DNA of 64,000 nucleotides from DATHBD01 sp035296325 (GCA_035296325.1 DATHBD010000025.1:14409-78408); one strand, 5' to 3'; counted from the stretch's first letter, positions 20,161 through 29,279 are shown. A program made the numbers and translations. Notes: generated by a model from the sequence alone, not told the origin.

Positions 20161-21051
20161 TCAGCAGTTAATCACCCGGATCCGGTAAAACCCGGGCGTG
20201 GGGATCGGGAACCGTATTTCCAGGCACCTGTTGGAGCTGTAGGCATCGTTGATGCCATTAACCAGATTCGCCGTCTGTGTCGCGAGGAGGGTTACGCACA
20301 CCAACTTGACGGCAGCCGACGCCGCCGGCGAGTTCGGGATCAGGCTGCACATGAACCCGATTGCGGCCGCGGCGCCGGCCAGCCCGGCCAATCGGCCTTT
20401 GGCCGCCACGACCTCGTCTCGGTTGTACTTGTAGCAGATAGATGGTCGCCAGCCGTCGATAAGACAGGTGGAGACCCGTGGGTCCGCCACTACCGGGTAC
20501 GCGAAACCGCGATGGTCCACCCGCTGAATCAAGGTATCGCCGCTCACGGAGTACCGGGTCGGCACGGTGGCGCCGCGGGCGTCAACAGCCCAAGCCGGTG
20601 CGATGGACTGCGTGGAGCCGTCGTTCCTGCGGATGGTCACTGATCCGTCAGCGCGGGCCGTCAGTTCAGAATCCACGAAACGATAACGTGATTCGGTGGA
20701 GGCTTTGCGGCCTTTAATTACAGTCAGATACCGGACGCCGTCCTCAAGCGCCTGCACAACAGTATCGGCATATGGCTGAGCATCGCGGATGACCGTGAGC
20801 CCGGGGCGGCGTTCGGTGCGAGCGGCATTGACCTCGGGAATGATGTTGGAGCCCCCGAGCGTGGTCGTCCCATCGGTGTGGAGTTCCGCCGGGCCGTTCT
20901 GCGCCGTGGCACTCAGCAGCCCGAGCTTCTCAACGGCCTGGAAGCCGGACGCGGCATTACGGTCCGGGATACGGTCGGCGCTTGCGGGCGCGGCCAGCAG
21001 CACCGATGCCGCAACGCTCAGGACGATGGGGTAATGCCACTTCTTGTTCAC
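20161..21051 (-). CDS. Secreted protein of an actinobacterial family of unknown function
   Basis: A 296-residue protein. The GTG at 21051 is preceded by GGAAGG (6-nt spacing) and begins a Sec signal peptide (ending LLAAPASADR). The middle is a beta-rich stretch with AWAVDARGATVPTRYSVSG and FAYPVVADPRVSTC, features I recall from a large group of unannotated actinobacterial exported proteins. The last third has two hydrophobic alpha segments (LAGLAGAAAAIGFMCSLIP and AAVKLVCVTLLATQ) and five cysteines overall. Antimicrobial or surface roles have been imagined for similar shapes, but nothing here proves one. Confidence 0.7.
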   Translation of the reverse strand: MNKKWHYPIVLSVAASVLLAAPASADRIPDRNAASGFQAVEKLGLLSATAQNGPAELHTDGTTTLGGSNIIPEVNAARTERRPGLTVIRDAQPYADTVVQALEDGVRYLTVIKGRKASTESRYRFVDSELTARADGSVTIRRNDGSTQSIAPAWAVDARGATVPTRYSVSGDTLIQRVDHRGFAYPVVADPRVSTCLIDGWRPSICYKYNRDEVVAAKGRLAGLAGAAAAIGFMCSLIPNSPAASAAVKLVCVTLLATQTANLVNGINDAYSSNRCLEIRFPIPTPGFYRIRVINC

Positions 21052-21443
21052 GGTAAACCTTCCGACGTAGGCGTAGCGTCGGCGCAAACCAAAGATCGGT
21101 TGGCCGCTCGCCGCAGCCGAGGGTAGGTTGAACAGTGAAGCATGTCAATTTGAGGAAGTGAGTTAATTGTCCGGCCGCAGGACGCAACTTCGCCGTCTCG
21201 TTCGGTTAATCCTCGGTTCATCCGAAGGCATCAGGTCACAACTGGTTACTCGCCTCAGGCGTCGCCAAATGCGGATTAGCTCTCAATAAGGGCAGCGGAC
21301 GCAACAAGTTCCGGAATCGGACGAACCCCTCATGCGGCGGTGGTGTACAACATCCCAACGGCCTCCTCGCAGCTTCCCCCGGAGTGGTGGCCGTGGCGCG
21401 AATGCCAAGTGGACCGAGAATGTTCGCGGTCGCAGAGGTGATC
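21052..21443. other. Intergenic stretch with no recognisable gene
   Basis: About 390 bp of somewhat lower GC. Its left end must hold the promoter of the secreted-protein gene. I see no convincing frame, no hairpin and no tRNA. It leads into the transposase remnant at 21444. Confidence 0.4.
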
Positions 21444-21720
21444 TCAGCAAGGATCGGGTAGGTGCCGGTTCTCGAAATGGGTCAGGTTGAGTGAGGCGCG
21501 GTCAATGTCGGTGAGTTTTCGAGGGCTGGCGGTCGTGTGGCGGAGGGTGCGCCATCGGCTGAGCAGGATGGCGAAGCCGCGTTCCCCGACGCAGCGCATT
21601 GACCGAAGGGTTGGCGTTGTGGGTGCGGTTGTCCACGGCGAGACGCTGGCCGTCGGTTGGCTGCCGGGCATCGCCTCGGAGGTCCAGATCGAGAGCTGGC
21701 GACGCTACGCGTGCAGCAGC
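21444..21720 (-). pseudogene. 3' remnant of a DDE transposase (frameshifted)
   Basis: The minus strand encodes CVGERGFAILLSRWRTLRHT followed by LTDIDRASLNLTHFENRHLP and a stop. This resembles the C-terminal end of IS5-group transposases of actinobacteria (GERG-ALL-RW-LxH-T-SP...I-RAALVLTHFE). The upstream part, VDNRTHNANPSVNALR, continues the family pattern in another frame, so a frameshift separates them. No N-terminal catalytic domain or terminal repeats are visible. It is a dead fragment that marks a former insertion site. Confidence 0.5.
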
Positions 21721-21932
21721 CGAGCGACGTACGTGGCGAGTTCCCTCGGGACGTCGAGCATGGCACGACCTTCCGAGGGCCCACGCCCTATCCAGCACCG
21801 TCCGCTATGGCCGAAAATGCCCGTGTCGAACCGACCGCAACCGCGAACCTTGATGAGATCACCTCAGTGGTGCGCGAATTACGGCTTCACGCCACCCGGA
21901 CGTCAACCTGAGGCCACCCGAGGGCGCGGAAC

Positions 21933-22682
21933 CTACTTGATGAACGCGACCGACATTGGGTACTTGTAGACCCGACCATCGTTGGCTTTGAGCCCACCGA
22001 TGACTCCGAAGATCACCTGGACCGCCATGACGGCGAACGTCGAGATACCGAAGGTGCAGAAGCTGAGGAGAAGCGCGGGCAGCGCGAGGACGGACCACAG
22101 CAATTGGAAGTTGAGCGCTGCCACAGCGTGTGCCCGGATCGCCGGTGACTGCTGCCCCTTGGCCAGGTAGGCGATCAGCGGGCCCACGAAGCCGAGCACG
22201 CCGAGGGTCAGCACCGCGCCGGCGACACCGCCGAAGTGCGCCACGAGCGCGAACGTCTTGTCGTCCGCACTGCCGAAGCCGCCGCCACCGGGCGGGAAGC
22301 CACCGGTCTGGTAACCGCCGGGCGGGACGTAGCCACTGCCGGGTGGCGAGCCGTACTGGCCGGGCGGTGGCGAGCCGTACTGGCCGGGCGGCGGGTTGTG
22401 CTCGGGTGGTGGGGAGCCGTACTGGGGAGGCGGCGAGCCGTACTCGGGAGGCGGCGGGTTGTGCTCGGGAGGCGGCGGGTTGTGCTCACCGGGCGGCGGA
22501 GCGGCGGGCGAGCCGCCCCAGGGCGCCGACGACGACGGCGGGGCCGACGGTGGGGGTGCGTAGCCGGAACCGGTCGTATCGCCGGGCGGCGCGTAGGACC
22601 CGGGGGATGGCGGCGGTAAGGCGGTCGGGTCTGGCGGTTGGCCGGGCGCGTCGCCCCCTGGGGGGCGCGGTGGTTCACTCAT
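21933..22682 (-). CDS. Pro-rich DUF4870-type membrane protein
   Basis: A 249-residue protein. Residues 1 to ~135 are a Pro/Gly/Ser-rich cytoplasmic tail with repeats of PPPEYGSPPPQYGSPPPEHN type. From ~140 it has the DUF4870 membrane module: DKTFALVAHFGGVAGAVLTL, FVGPLIAYLAKGQQSPAIRAHAVAALNFQ, and two more hydrophobic helices. The ATG at 22682 is preceded by GGTGGCGAC. Tails of this kind often mediate clustering at the membrane, but that is inference. Confidence 0.85.
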   Translation of the reverse strand: MSEPPRPPGGDAPGQPPDPTALPPPSPGSYAPPGDTTGSGYAPPPSAPPSSSAPWGGSPAAPPPGEHNPPPPEHNPPPPEYGSPPPQYGSPPPEHNPPPGQYGSPPPGQYGSPPGSGYVPPGGYQTGGFPPGGGGFGSADDKTFALVAHFGGVAGAVLTLGVLGFVGPLIAYLAKGQQSPAIRAHAVAALNFQLLWSVLALPALLLSFCTFGISTFAVMAVQVIFGVIGGLKANDGRVYKYPMSVAFIK

Positions 22683-22822
22683 GTCGCCACCGTAGGGGTA
22701 CCGCTCACCCCACGCTAGCGACACGACCTGACATCTCCTTGCATTGGAATGGTCAGACCTCGCCCGGAGCCGCCCAGACCGGTCAAATCGCGAATCGCGT
22801 GCGAGTTCGCCGACGTCGTAGA

Positions 22823-22849
22823 CTGGCACTCACTTCGCCGGAGTGCCAG
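22823..22849. promoter_or_regulatory. CIRCE operator (HrcA binding site), slightly divergent
   Basis: An inverted repeat CTGGCACTC-N9-GAGTGCCAG, against the consensus TTAGCACTC-N9-GAGTGCTAA. Arms are perfectly complementary and the 9-nt spacer is exact. It lies 58 bp before hrcA, so HrcA probably represses its own operon and is titrated off by heat shock through GroEL. Confidence 0.85.
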
Positions 22850-22907
22850 CTGGCGTCGGGGTGCCGGCTGACGCCGGTGCCGGACTGACCGCCGACAAGG
22901 AGGTGTG

Positions 22908-23930
22908 ATGGCCCTCGATGACCGCAAGCTCGAGGTGCTGCGCGCCATCGTCGAGGACTACGTCGCGACCCAGGAGCCCGTCGGCAGTCGCGCCCTCGTG
23001 GAGCGGCACAACCTGCGGGTCTCGCCGGCGACGGTGCGCAACGACATGGCCGTGCTGGAGGAGGAGGGGTACATCCGCCAGCCGCACACCAGCGCGGGGC
23101 GGGTGCCCACCGACCGGGGGTACCGGCTGTTCGTCGACAAGCTCTCCCGGATCAAGCCGCTCTCGCCGGCCGAGCGCCGGGCGATTGAGCGGTTCCTGCT
23201 CGGCGCGGTGGACCTCGACGACGTGGTGCACCGGACGGTTCGCCTGCTCGCACAGCTGACCCGGCAGGTGGCCGTCGTGCAGTACCCGAGCCTGGCCCGC
23301 TCCGCGGTCCGCCATCTGGAGCTGGTCCCGATCTCCACGACCCGCCTACTGGTGGTGATGATCGCCGATACCGGCCGGGTGGAGCAGCGCCAGCTCGACC
23401 TGCCGACGCCGTTGCCGCCGGACGAGGTGACCGAGCTGCGCCGGGTGGTCAACGAGAAGTTGGGCGGCGCCAAGCTCGCCGACACGCCGCCCCTGGTACA
23501 GGCGTTGACCGACGAGATCGTCCAGCCGCTGCGGCCGGCGATGACCGCCCTGGCCACCGTGCTGCTCGAGACGCTTGTGGAACGCGGCGACGAGCGCATC
23601 GCGCTGGCCGGCACGGCGAACCTGACCCGGGCTGCCATGCTGGACTTCCAGGGCTCGTTGCGGCCCATCCTGGAGGCGCTCGAGGAGGAGGTCATCCTCC
23701 TCAAGCTGTTCGGCGAGGTGGAACCCAGCATCACCCGGGTCCGGATCGGTGACGAGAACGAGATCGAGGATCTGCGAACCACCTCGGTGGTGAGTACCGG
23801 CTATGGTCCGGGCACGACGATCGTCGGTGGGTTGGGCGTGCTCGGCCCGACCCGGATGAACTACCCGGAGACCATCGCCACGGTTCGCGCCGTGGCACGC
23901 TACGTGGGCGACCTGCTCGCGCAGGGCTGA
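22908..23930 (+). CDS. hrcA: Heat-inducible transcription repressor HrcA
   Basis: A dimeric repressor of the heat-shock regulon that binds CIRCE. The 340 residues start with a winged helix (LEVLRAIVEDYVATQEPVGS, VSPATVRNDMAVLEEEGYIRQPHTSAGRVPTD), followed by the GAF-like and dimerisation regions. The ATG at 22908 sits 4 nt after AAGGAGG. It is followed 45 bp later by dnaJ. Confidence 0.96.
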   Translation: MALDDRKLEVLRAIVEDYVATQEPVGSRALVERHNLRVSPATVRNDMAVLEEEGYIRQPHTSAGRVPTDRGYRLFVDKLSRIKPLSPAERRAIERFLLGAVDLDDVVHRTVRLLAQLTRQVAVVQYPSLARSAVRHLELVPISTTRLLVVMIADTGRVEQRQLDLPTPLPPDEVTELRRVVNEKLGGAKLADTPPLVQALTDEIVQPLRPAMTALATVLLETLVERGDERIALAGTANLTRAAMLDFQGSLRPILEALEEEVILLKLFGEVEPSITRVRIGDENEIEDLRTTSVVSTGYGPGTTIVGGLGVLGPTRMNYPETIATVRAVARYVGDLLAQG

Positions 23931-23975
23931 AGTGCGACCTGCCCCCGGGCAGGGCTGAGAGGGACGACAGACGCA

Positions 23976-25103
23976 GTGGCTAAGGACTATTACGCGATCC
24001 TTGGCGTCAGCCAGGGCGCCTCGCCGGACGAGTTGAAGCGGGCCTACCGTCGGCTGGCGCGTGAGTACCACCCGGACGTGAACCCCGATCCGGCGGCGCA
24101 GGACAGGTTCAAGGCGATCAGCGCGGCGTACGAGGTGCTGTCCGACCCGCGCAAGCGGGAGATCGTGGACCTGGGCGGTGACCCGCTCGCACCCAGCGGC
24201 GGCGGGCCGGGGCCCGGCGCGGGTGGCCCGTTCGTGGGCTTCCAGGACATCATGGATGCCTTCTTCGGCAATGCCGGTGCCCGCGGGCCACGCCCGCGGA
24301 CCCGCCCCGGCGCGGACGCCATCCTGCGTCTCGAACTCGACCTGGTGGAGACGGCCTTCGGCGTCGAGGCGCCGATCACCGTGGACACCGCGGTGGTCTG
24401 CACCACCTGCGCCGGCGCCGGCGCGGCCCCCGGCACCCACCCGGCCACCTGCGACGTCTGCGGCGGTCGGGGCGAGGTCCAGTCGGTCCAGCGGACCTTC
24501 CTGGGCCAGGTGGTCTCGGCCCGCCCGTGCGCCAACTGCCAGGGCCTGGGCACGGTGCTGCCGCACCCGTGTGCGACCTGTGCCGGGGACGGCCGGGTCC
24601 GCACCCGCAAGTCGCTGACCGTGAAGATTCCGGCCGGCGTCGAGGACGGCATGCGGATCCGCCTGTCCCAGCAGGGCGAGGTCGGTCCCGGCGGCGGTCC
24701 GCCCGGTGACCTGTACGTGGAGATCCACGAACGGCCGCACGACGTCTACTCCCGCAAGGGCGACGACCTGCACTGCCGGGTCACGGTGCCGATGACCTCC
24801 GCTGCGCTGGGCACCAAACTGACGATCAAGACCCTCGACGGGGAGGAGGCGATCGAGGTGCGGCCGGGCACACAGCCCTCGTCGACGCTGCGGATCCGGG
24901 GCAAGGGCGTGCCGCACCTGCGCGGCACCGGGCGTGGCGAACTCTTCGTCCACCTTGACGTCCGCACGCCGACGAAGCTCGACGGCGAGTCCGAGCGGCT
25001 GCTGCGGGAGTTCGCGCGGCAACGGGGCGAGGAGGTCGCCGAACTCTCCAAGCAGGGCGGCTTCTTCTCGCGGATGCGCGACGCCTTCAACGGCCACGCC
25101 TGA
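23976..25103 (+). CDS. dnaJ: Co-chaperone DnaJ (type I Hsp40)
   Basis: Stimulates DnaK ATPase and hands over unfolded clients. The 375 residues hold a J domain with HPD at 32-34, a Gly-rich segment (~67-95), four CxxCxGxG-like zinc repeats (CTTCAGAG, CDVCGGRG, CANCQGLG, CATCAGDG), and two substrate-binding barrels. The start is GTG. Its position after hrcA identifies it as the second DnaJ paralogue (DnaJ2) of actinobacteria. Confidence 0.95.
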   Translation: MAKDYYAILGVSQGASPDELKRAYRRLAREYHPDVNPDPAAQDRFKAISAAYEVLSDPRKREIVDLGGDPLAPSGGGPGPGAGGPFVGFQDIMDAFFGNAGARGPRPRTRPGADAILRLELDLVETAFGVEAPITVDTAVVCTTCAGAGAAPGTHPATCDVCGGRGEVQSVQRTFLGQVVSARPCANCQGLGTVLPHPCATCAGDGRVRTRKSLTVKIPAGVEDGMRIRLSQQGEVGPGGGPPGDLYVEIHERPHDVYSRKGDDLHCRVTVPMTSAALGTKLTIKTLDGEEAIEVRPGTQPSSTLRIRGKGVPHLRGTGRGELFVHLDVRTPTKLDGESERLLREFARQRGEEVAELSKQGGFFSRMRDAFNGHA

Positions 25104-25114
25104 CCGCCGGTACC

Positions 25115-25840
25115 GTGAGCCCGCCGCTGTTTCTCGTGGACGCGCTGCCCCCGACCGCGCAGTACCGGCTGGACGGTCCGGAGGGCCACCACGCCGCGAC
25201 CGTGCAGCGGCTGCGCGCCGGTGAGGTGATCCTCCTGGGGGACGGTCGCGGCGGACTGGCCGACGCCACCGTGACCGCCGCCGGCCGCGGCTGGGTGGAC
25301 GTCGCGGTGGACGCGCAGCGGGCCGTCGGCGCGCCGGATCCGCGGCTGACCGTCGTGCAGGGTGTGCCCAAGGGTGATCGCGGCGAACTGGCGGTGCAGG
25401 CGATGACCGAGGTCGGAGTGGACGAGATCGTGCCGTGGAACGCGGCCCGTTCGGTGGCGCAGTGGCGCGGCGACCGGGCCGCCAAGGCGTTGCAGCGTTG
25501 GCGGGCGACCGCCCGGGAGGCCGCCAAGCAGGCCCGCCGGCCCTGGCTCCCCGAGGTGGGCGAGGCGCAGGGCACGGCGGCCGTCGCGGCGCGATTCCGG
25601 GCGGCCACGTCAGTGGTCCTGCATGCGGCGGCGTCCGCCCGACTGGCGACCGTGGAGTTGCCGGCGACCGGCCCGATCGTGGTGATCGTGGGCCCCGAGG
25701 GCGGCATCGATGACGTCGAGTTGGCGATCTTCGAGGACGCCGGAGCGGTGCCGGTCCGGCTGGGTGATGCCATCCTCCGCACGTCCACCGCGGGCGTCGC
25801 CGCGCTGTCGGTGCTCTCCGCACGCCTCGGGCGCTGGTAG
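25115..25840 (+). CDS. rsmE: 16S rRNA (uracil1498-N3)-methyltransferase RsmE
   Basis: A SPOUT-class methyltransferase of 241 residues that modifies U1498 at the decoding centre. RsmE landmarks are EGHHAATVQRLRAGE at the PUA-like N-domain and VGVDEIVPWNAARSV. The C-terminal knot carries IVGPEGGIDDVELAIFEDAG and RLGDAILRTSTAGVAAL for SAM binding. The GTG start lies 11 bp after dnaJ. Confidence 0.93.
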   Translation: MSPPLFLVDALPPTAQYRLDGPEGHHAATVQRLRAGEVILLGDGRGGLADATVTAAGRGWVDVAVDAQRAVGAPDPRLTVVQGVPKGDRGELAVQAMTEVGVDEIVPWNAARSVAQWRGDRAAKALQRWRATAREAAKQARRPWLPEVGEAQGTAAVAARFRAATSVVLHAAASARLATVELPATGPIVVIVGPEGGIDDVELAIFEDAGAVPVRLGDAILRTSTAGVAALSVLSARLGRW

Positions 25841-25843
25841 CGC

Positions 25844-25849
25844 TACGAT
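25844..25849 (+). promoter_or_regulatory. Candidate -10 box (TACGAT) of the leaderless HIT gene
   Basis: TACGAT lies 8 nt before the GTG at 25858, the geometry of a leaderless actinobacterial transcript. It favours that GTG over the one at 25852, which would fall inside the promoter. Confidence 0.45.
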
Positions 25850-25857
25850 CGGTGACC

Positions 25858-26208
25858 GTGATCCCTGACTGCCTGTTCTGCCGGATCGTCGCCGGGGAGA
25901 TCCCGGCAACCGTGGTGCACGAGACGGCGCGGACCTTGGCGTTCCGCGACATCGACCCGAAGGCTCCGGTGCACGTGCTGGTGATCCCGAAGGCCCACCA
26001 CGCCGACATCGGCGCCCTCGCCGAGGCCGACGCCGACTTGGCCGGCGCGGTGCTGGCGGCCGCCGCGGCGGTGGCCGAGTCGGAGGGCCTGGTCACCGAC
26101 GGCTACCGCACCATCTTCAACACCGGCGGATACGGCGGTCAGGAGGTCTTCCACGTCCACGCACACGTGGTGGGCGGTGCGCCACTCGGCCCGATGCTGG
26201 CCCGATAA
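25858..26208 (+). CDS. HIT-family nucleotide hydrolase (HINT type)
   Basis: A 116-residue histidine-triad protein, probably a purine nucleoside phosphoramidase. It has CLFCRIVAGEIPATVVHE at the start, KAPVHVLVIPKAHH in the middle, and the triad HVHAHVVGG near the end. Length and motif order are those of HINT. The start choice follows the leaderless promoter. Confidence 0.92.
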   Translation: MIPDCLFCRIVAGEIPATVVHETARTLAFRDIDPKAPVHVLVIPKAHHADIGALAEADADLAGAVLAAAAAVAESEGLVTDGYRTIFNTGGYGGQEVFHVHAHVVGGAPLGPMLAR

Positions 26209-26352
26209 TCCGCCCCTCTCGCCCGGAAGGGTGGCCCCGGTGTGTGGCCGGCGGAAATCGGGCGGGCCGCTGCGCCGGTCAGCCGATATCATGGAGTGTC
26301 CGTAGCATCCACGACACGCGGAAGCAGGTGCGTGAGGCCGTAGCGCCCACCC

Positions 26353-27414
26353 ATGACCGAGACGCGAACCCCTGACCCGGAGAAGTCCGTGCAGGTCCAA
26401 GCCAAGATCACAGTCGATGACCCGCACACCATGGTCAAGCTGCTCGGAGCCCGCGACGAAGTGCTGCGGCTGATCGAGCGCTCCGTGGTCAGTGACGTCC
26501 ATGTGCGTGGTAACGAGATCACCATCACCGGTCGGGCGGCCGACAACGCGCTTGCCGAGCGTGTCTTCAGCGAGCTGCTCGAGCTGATTCAGAAAGGCGA
26601 GACCCTGACCGCAGACGCCGTACGGCGTACCGTCGGCATGCTCTCCGACGGCACGACGGAGCGACCCGCCGAGGTCCTCACGCTCAACATCCTCTCCCGG
26701 CGCGGGCGGACGATCCGGCCCAAGACGCTCGGGCAGAAGCGTTACGTGGACGCCATCGACGCCCACACGATCGTGTTCGGCATCGGCCCGGCCGGCACCG
26801 GCAAGACCTACCTGGCGATGGCCAAGGCCGTACAGGCACTGCAGGCGAAGCAGGTCAACCGGATCATCCTGACCCGCCCGGCGGTCGAGGCCGGCGAGCG
26901 GCTGGGCTTCCTCCCCGGGACGCTGTACGACAAGATCGATCCTTACCTGCGCCCGCTCTACGACGCGCTGCACGACATGGTCGACCCGGAGTCGATCCCG
27001 AAGCTGATGACGGCGGGCACCATCGAGGTCGCCCCCCTGGCGTACATGCGGGGCCGCACGCTCAACGACGCGTTCATCCTGCTCGACGAGGCGCAGAACA
27101 CCACGCCTGAGCAGATGAAGATGTTCCTGACCCGCCTCGGGTTCGGCTCGAAGATCGTGGTCACCGGTGACATCACCCAGGTCGACCTGCCCGGTGGGAC
27201 CACCAGCGGGTTGCGCGTGGTGCGCGACATCCTGGAGGGCGTGGAAGACGTGCACTTCTCCGCGCTGGGCAGCGCCGACGTGGTGCGGCACCGGCTGGTC
27301 AGCGACATCGTCGACGCCTACGCCCGGTGGGACGCCACCCAGCAGCCGGTCCATGCCGTCGCCGGCGGCCCCCCGGGCGGTGCCGCCACCGGCAACCGCA
27401 GCCGACGCCGATAG
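26353..27414 (+). CDS. PhoH-family ATPase
   Basis: A 353-residue PhoH-like NTPase. A KH-like/N-terminal nucleic-acid-binding region (~20-110) precedes the ATPase with Walker A GPAGTGKTYLAMA, TRPAVEAGERLGFLPG, and Walker B AFILLDEAQNTTPEQ. It ends with a basic tail (GNRSRRR). Next to ybeY this placement is widely conserved and implies a role in rRNA or RNA processing rather than phosphate starvation. Confidence 0.93.
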   Translation: MTETRTPDPEKSVQVQAKITVDDPHTMVKLLGARDEVLRLIERSVVSDVHVRGNEITITGRAADNALAERVFSELLELIQKGETLTADAVRRTVGMLSDGTTERPAEVLTLNILSRRGRTIRPKTLGQKRYVDAIDAHTIVFGIGPAGTGKTYLAMAKAVQALQAKQVNRIILTRPAVEAGERLGFLPGTLYDKIDPYLRPLYDALHDMVDPESIPKLMTAGTIEVAPLAYMRGRTLNDAFILLDEAQNTTPEQMKMFLTRLGFGSKIVVTGDITQVDLPGGTTSGLRVVRDILEGVEDVHFSALGSADVVRHRLVSDIVDAYARWDATQQPVHAVAGGPPGGAATGNRSRRR

Positions 27415-27490
27415 CCTCAGGCGGCACCGTTGCCAACGGCGGTTACGCCGACCGGTACCACCTTCACCACCGCCCGGAGCAGGGGAGCAC

Positions 27491-27958
27491 ATGTCGATTG
27501 AGATCGCCAACGAGTCCGGCGTGCCGGTTGACTCGGACAGCATCCAGGCGGTCGCCCGGCATGCGCTCGACGAGATGGGGGTCAACCCGCTCGCGGAGCT
27601 GTCGATCCTGCTGGTCGACGTGGAGTACATGACCGAGCTCAACCACCGGTGGATGGACGGAGAGGGCCCCACCGACGTGCTCGCGTTCCCGATGGACGAG
27701 GGCAGCGTCGACCATGGGCCCGGCGAGGCATCCGGTGCCGAGCCCGCGCTGCTGGGTGACATCGTGCTGTGCCCCGAGGTGGCGGCCAAGCAGGCGGCGA
27801 CGGCGGGGCACTCCGCGGTGGACGAGCTGGCGATGCTGACCGTGCACGGTACGCTCCACCTGCTGGGATACGACCACGCTGAGCCCGACGAGGAGCGCGA
27901 GATGTTCGGTCTGCAGGGCCGGCTGCTCCAGACCTGGCGGGCTGCGGGAAAGTCCTGA
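27491..27958 (+). CDS. ybeY: Endoribonuclease YbeY (16S rRNA maturation)
   Basis: A zinc-dependent endoribonuclease of 155 residues for 16S 3'-end maturation and 70S quality control. The metal motif is VHGTLHLLGYDHAEPDEE (H-G-x-x-H-L-x-G-Y-D-H). TDVLAFPMDEG is the other family signature. The ATG at 27491 has GGGGAG upstream. A small tandem repeat of TCCTGATG spans the junction with the next start. Confidence 0.95.
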   Translation: MSIEIANESGVPVDSDSIQAVARHALDEMGVNPLAELSILLVDVEYMTELNHRWMDGEGPTDVLAFPMDEGSVDHGPGEASGAEPALLGDIVLCPEVAAKQAATAGHSAVDELAMLTVHGTLHLLGYDHAEPDEEREMFGLQGRLLQTWRAAGKS

Positions 27959-27965
27959 TGTCCTG

Positions 27966-29279
27966 ATGTCGGATCCGGCCACACTGGGCTTCGCGGCAGG
28001 GCTGGTCATCCTCGCCGGGCTCTTCGCGATGACTGACGCGGCACTCAACACCGTCTCGCAGGCCCGCGCAGGTGAACTGGCCCGCGAGGGCGTCCGGGGC
28101 GCGAAGGCGCTGCAGATGGTGGCGGCGGACACCGCCCGCCACATCAATCTGCTGCTCCTGCTCCGGCTGGCGTGCGAGCTGATCGCCACGAGCCTGGTGG
28201 CGCTGGTCGCCTACCAGAAGTTCGGCGCGGGCTGGCAGGCGCTGCTGCTCACCGCCGCGTCGATGACCGTGGTGAGCTTCGTCGTGGTCGGCGTGGGCCC
28301 GCGCACGATCGGACGCCAACATGCGTACGCCGTGGGCACCTTCGCCGCGCCACTGGTCCGGGCGCTCGGCCGGGGCCTCGGCCCGCTCGCGTCCCTGCTC
28401 ATCCTGATCGGCAATGCGGTGACCCCGGGCAAGGGCTACCGGGAAGGTCCGTTCGCGAGCACCGTGGAGCTGCGTGAGCTGGTCGACATCGCGGAGCAGC
28501 GGGGTGTCGTGGAGCACGGCGAGCGGGACATGATCCATTCCGTCTTCGCGCTGGGTGACACGATCGTGCGCGAGGTGATGGTGCCCCGCACCGAGATGGT
28601 CTGGATCGAGGAGCACAAGACCCTGCGGCAGGCGCTGGCGCTCGCGCTGCGCAGCGGCTTCTCCCGGATGCCGGTGGTGGGGGAGAGCGTCGACGACGTG
28701 CTCGGCATCGTGTACCTCAAAGACCTGGTGCGGCTCACCGTCGGCAGCAACCCGGACGCCGACGCGACACCGGTCGCGCAGATCATGCGCGAGGCGACCT
28801 ATGTGCCGGAGTCCAAGCCCGTGGACGATCTGCTCCGGGAAATGCAGGCCGCGCGCACCCACATCGCGGTCATCGTCGACGAGTACGGCGGCACGGCCGG
28901 TCTGGTCACCATCGAGGACATCCTCGAGGAGATCGTCGGCGAGATCACCGACGAGTACGACATCGGTGAGCGACCGCCGATCGAGCGCCTCCCCGACGAT
29001 GCCGCGCGGGTCACCGGTCGCCTGCCGATCGAGGACCTCGGTGAGCTCTTCGATGTGGAACTGCCCACCGACGAGGTGGAGACCGTCGCCGGGCTGCTCG
29101 CGCAGTCCCTCGGACGCGTGCCGATTCCGGGCGCCAGCGCGATGGTGGGCGGGCTGATCCTGATCGCGGAGGGCACCACCGGCCGACGCAACCGGATTGA
29201 TACGGTCCTGGTGCGCCGGGCCTCGCCCGACGAGCTTGACGCGCCTCCCGCCACCGAAAGGCAGACCGCCGATGCCTGA
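27966..29279 (+). CDS. CorC/HlyC-type CBS-domain membrane protein (CNNM family)
   Basis: A 437-residue protein. Residues 1 to ~150 are a DUF21/CNNM membrane domain. Two CBS domains follow at ~200-320 (DTIVREVMVPRTEMVW, GFSRMPVVGESVDDVLGIVYLKDL, VIVDEYGGTAGLVTIEDILEEIVGEI). A CorC-HlyC C-terminal domain comes last. Related proteins affect Mg2+/Co2+ efflux; the old haemolysin label is not meaningful. It overlaps the next gene by 8 bp. Confidence 0.88.
   Translation: MSDPATLGFAAGLVILAGLFAMTDAALNTVSQARAGELAREGVRGAKALQMVAADTARHINLLLLLRLACELIATSLVALVAYQKFGAGWQALLLTAASMTVVSFVVVGVGPRTIGRQHAYAVGTFAAPLVRALGRGLGPLASLLILIGNAVTPGKGYREGPFASTVELRELVDIAEQRGVVEHGERDMIHSVFALGDTIVREVMVPRTEMVWIEEHKTLRQALALALRSGFSRMPVVGESVDDVLGIVYLKDLVRLTVGSNPDADATPVAQIMREATYVPESKPVDDLLREMQAARTHIAVIVDEYGGTAGLVTIEDILEEIVGEITDEYDIGERPPIERLPDDAARVTGRLPIEDLGELFDVELPTDEVETVAGLLAQSLGRVPIPGASAMVGGLILIAEGTTGRRNRIDTVLVRRASPDELDAPPATERQTADA

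Noticed and set aside
22370..22510. Short tandem repeats near 22.4 kb as a mobile or CRISPR element
   Set aside because: They code for the Pro-Gly-Ser tail of the DUF4870-type protein in the correct frame.
23346..26096. 916-codon minus-strand frame over dnaJ, rsmE and the HIT gene
   Set aside because: It spans three well-identified plus-strand genes and their gaps, and has no recognisable domain.
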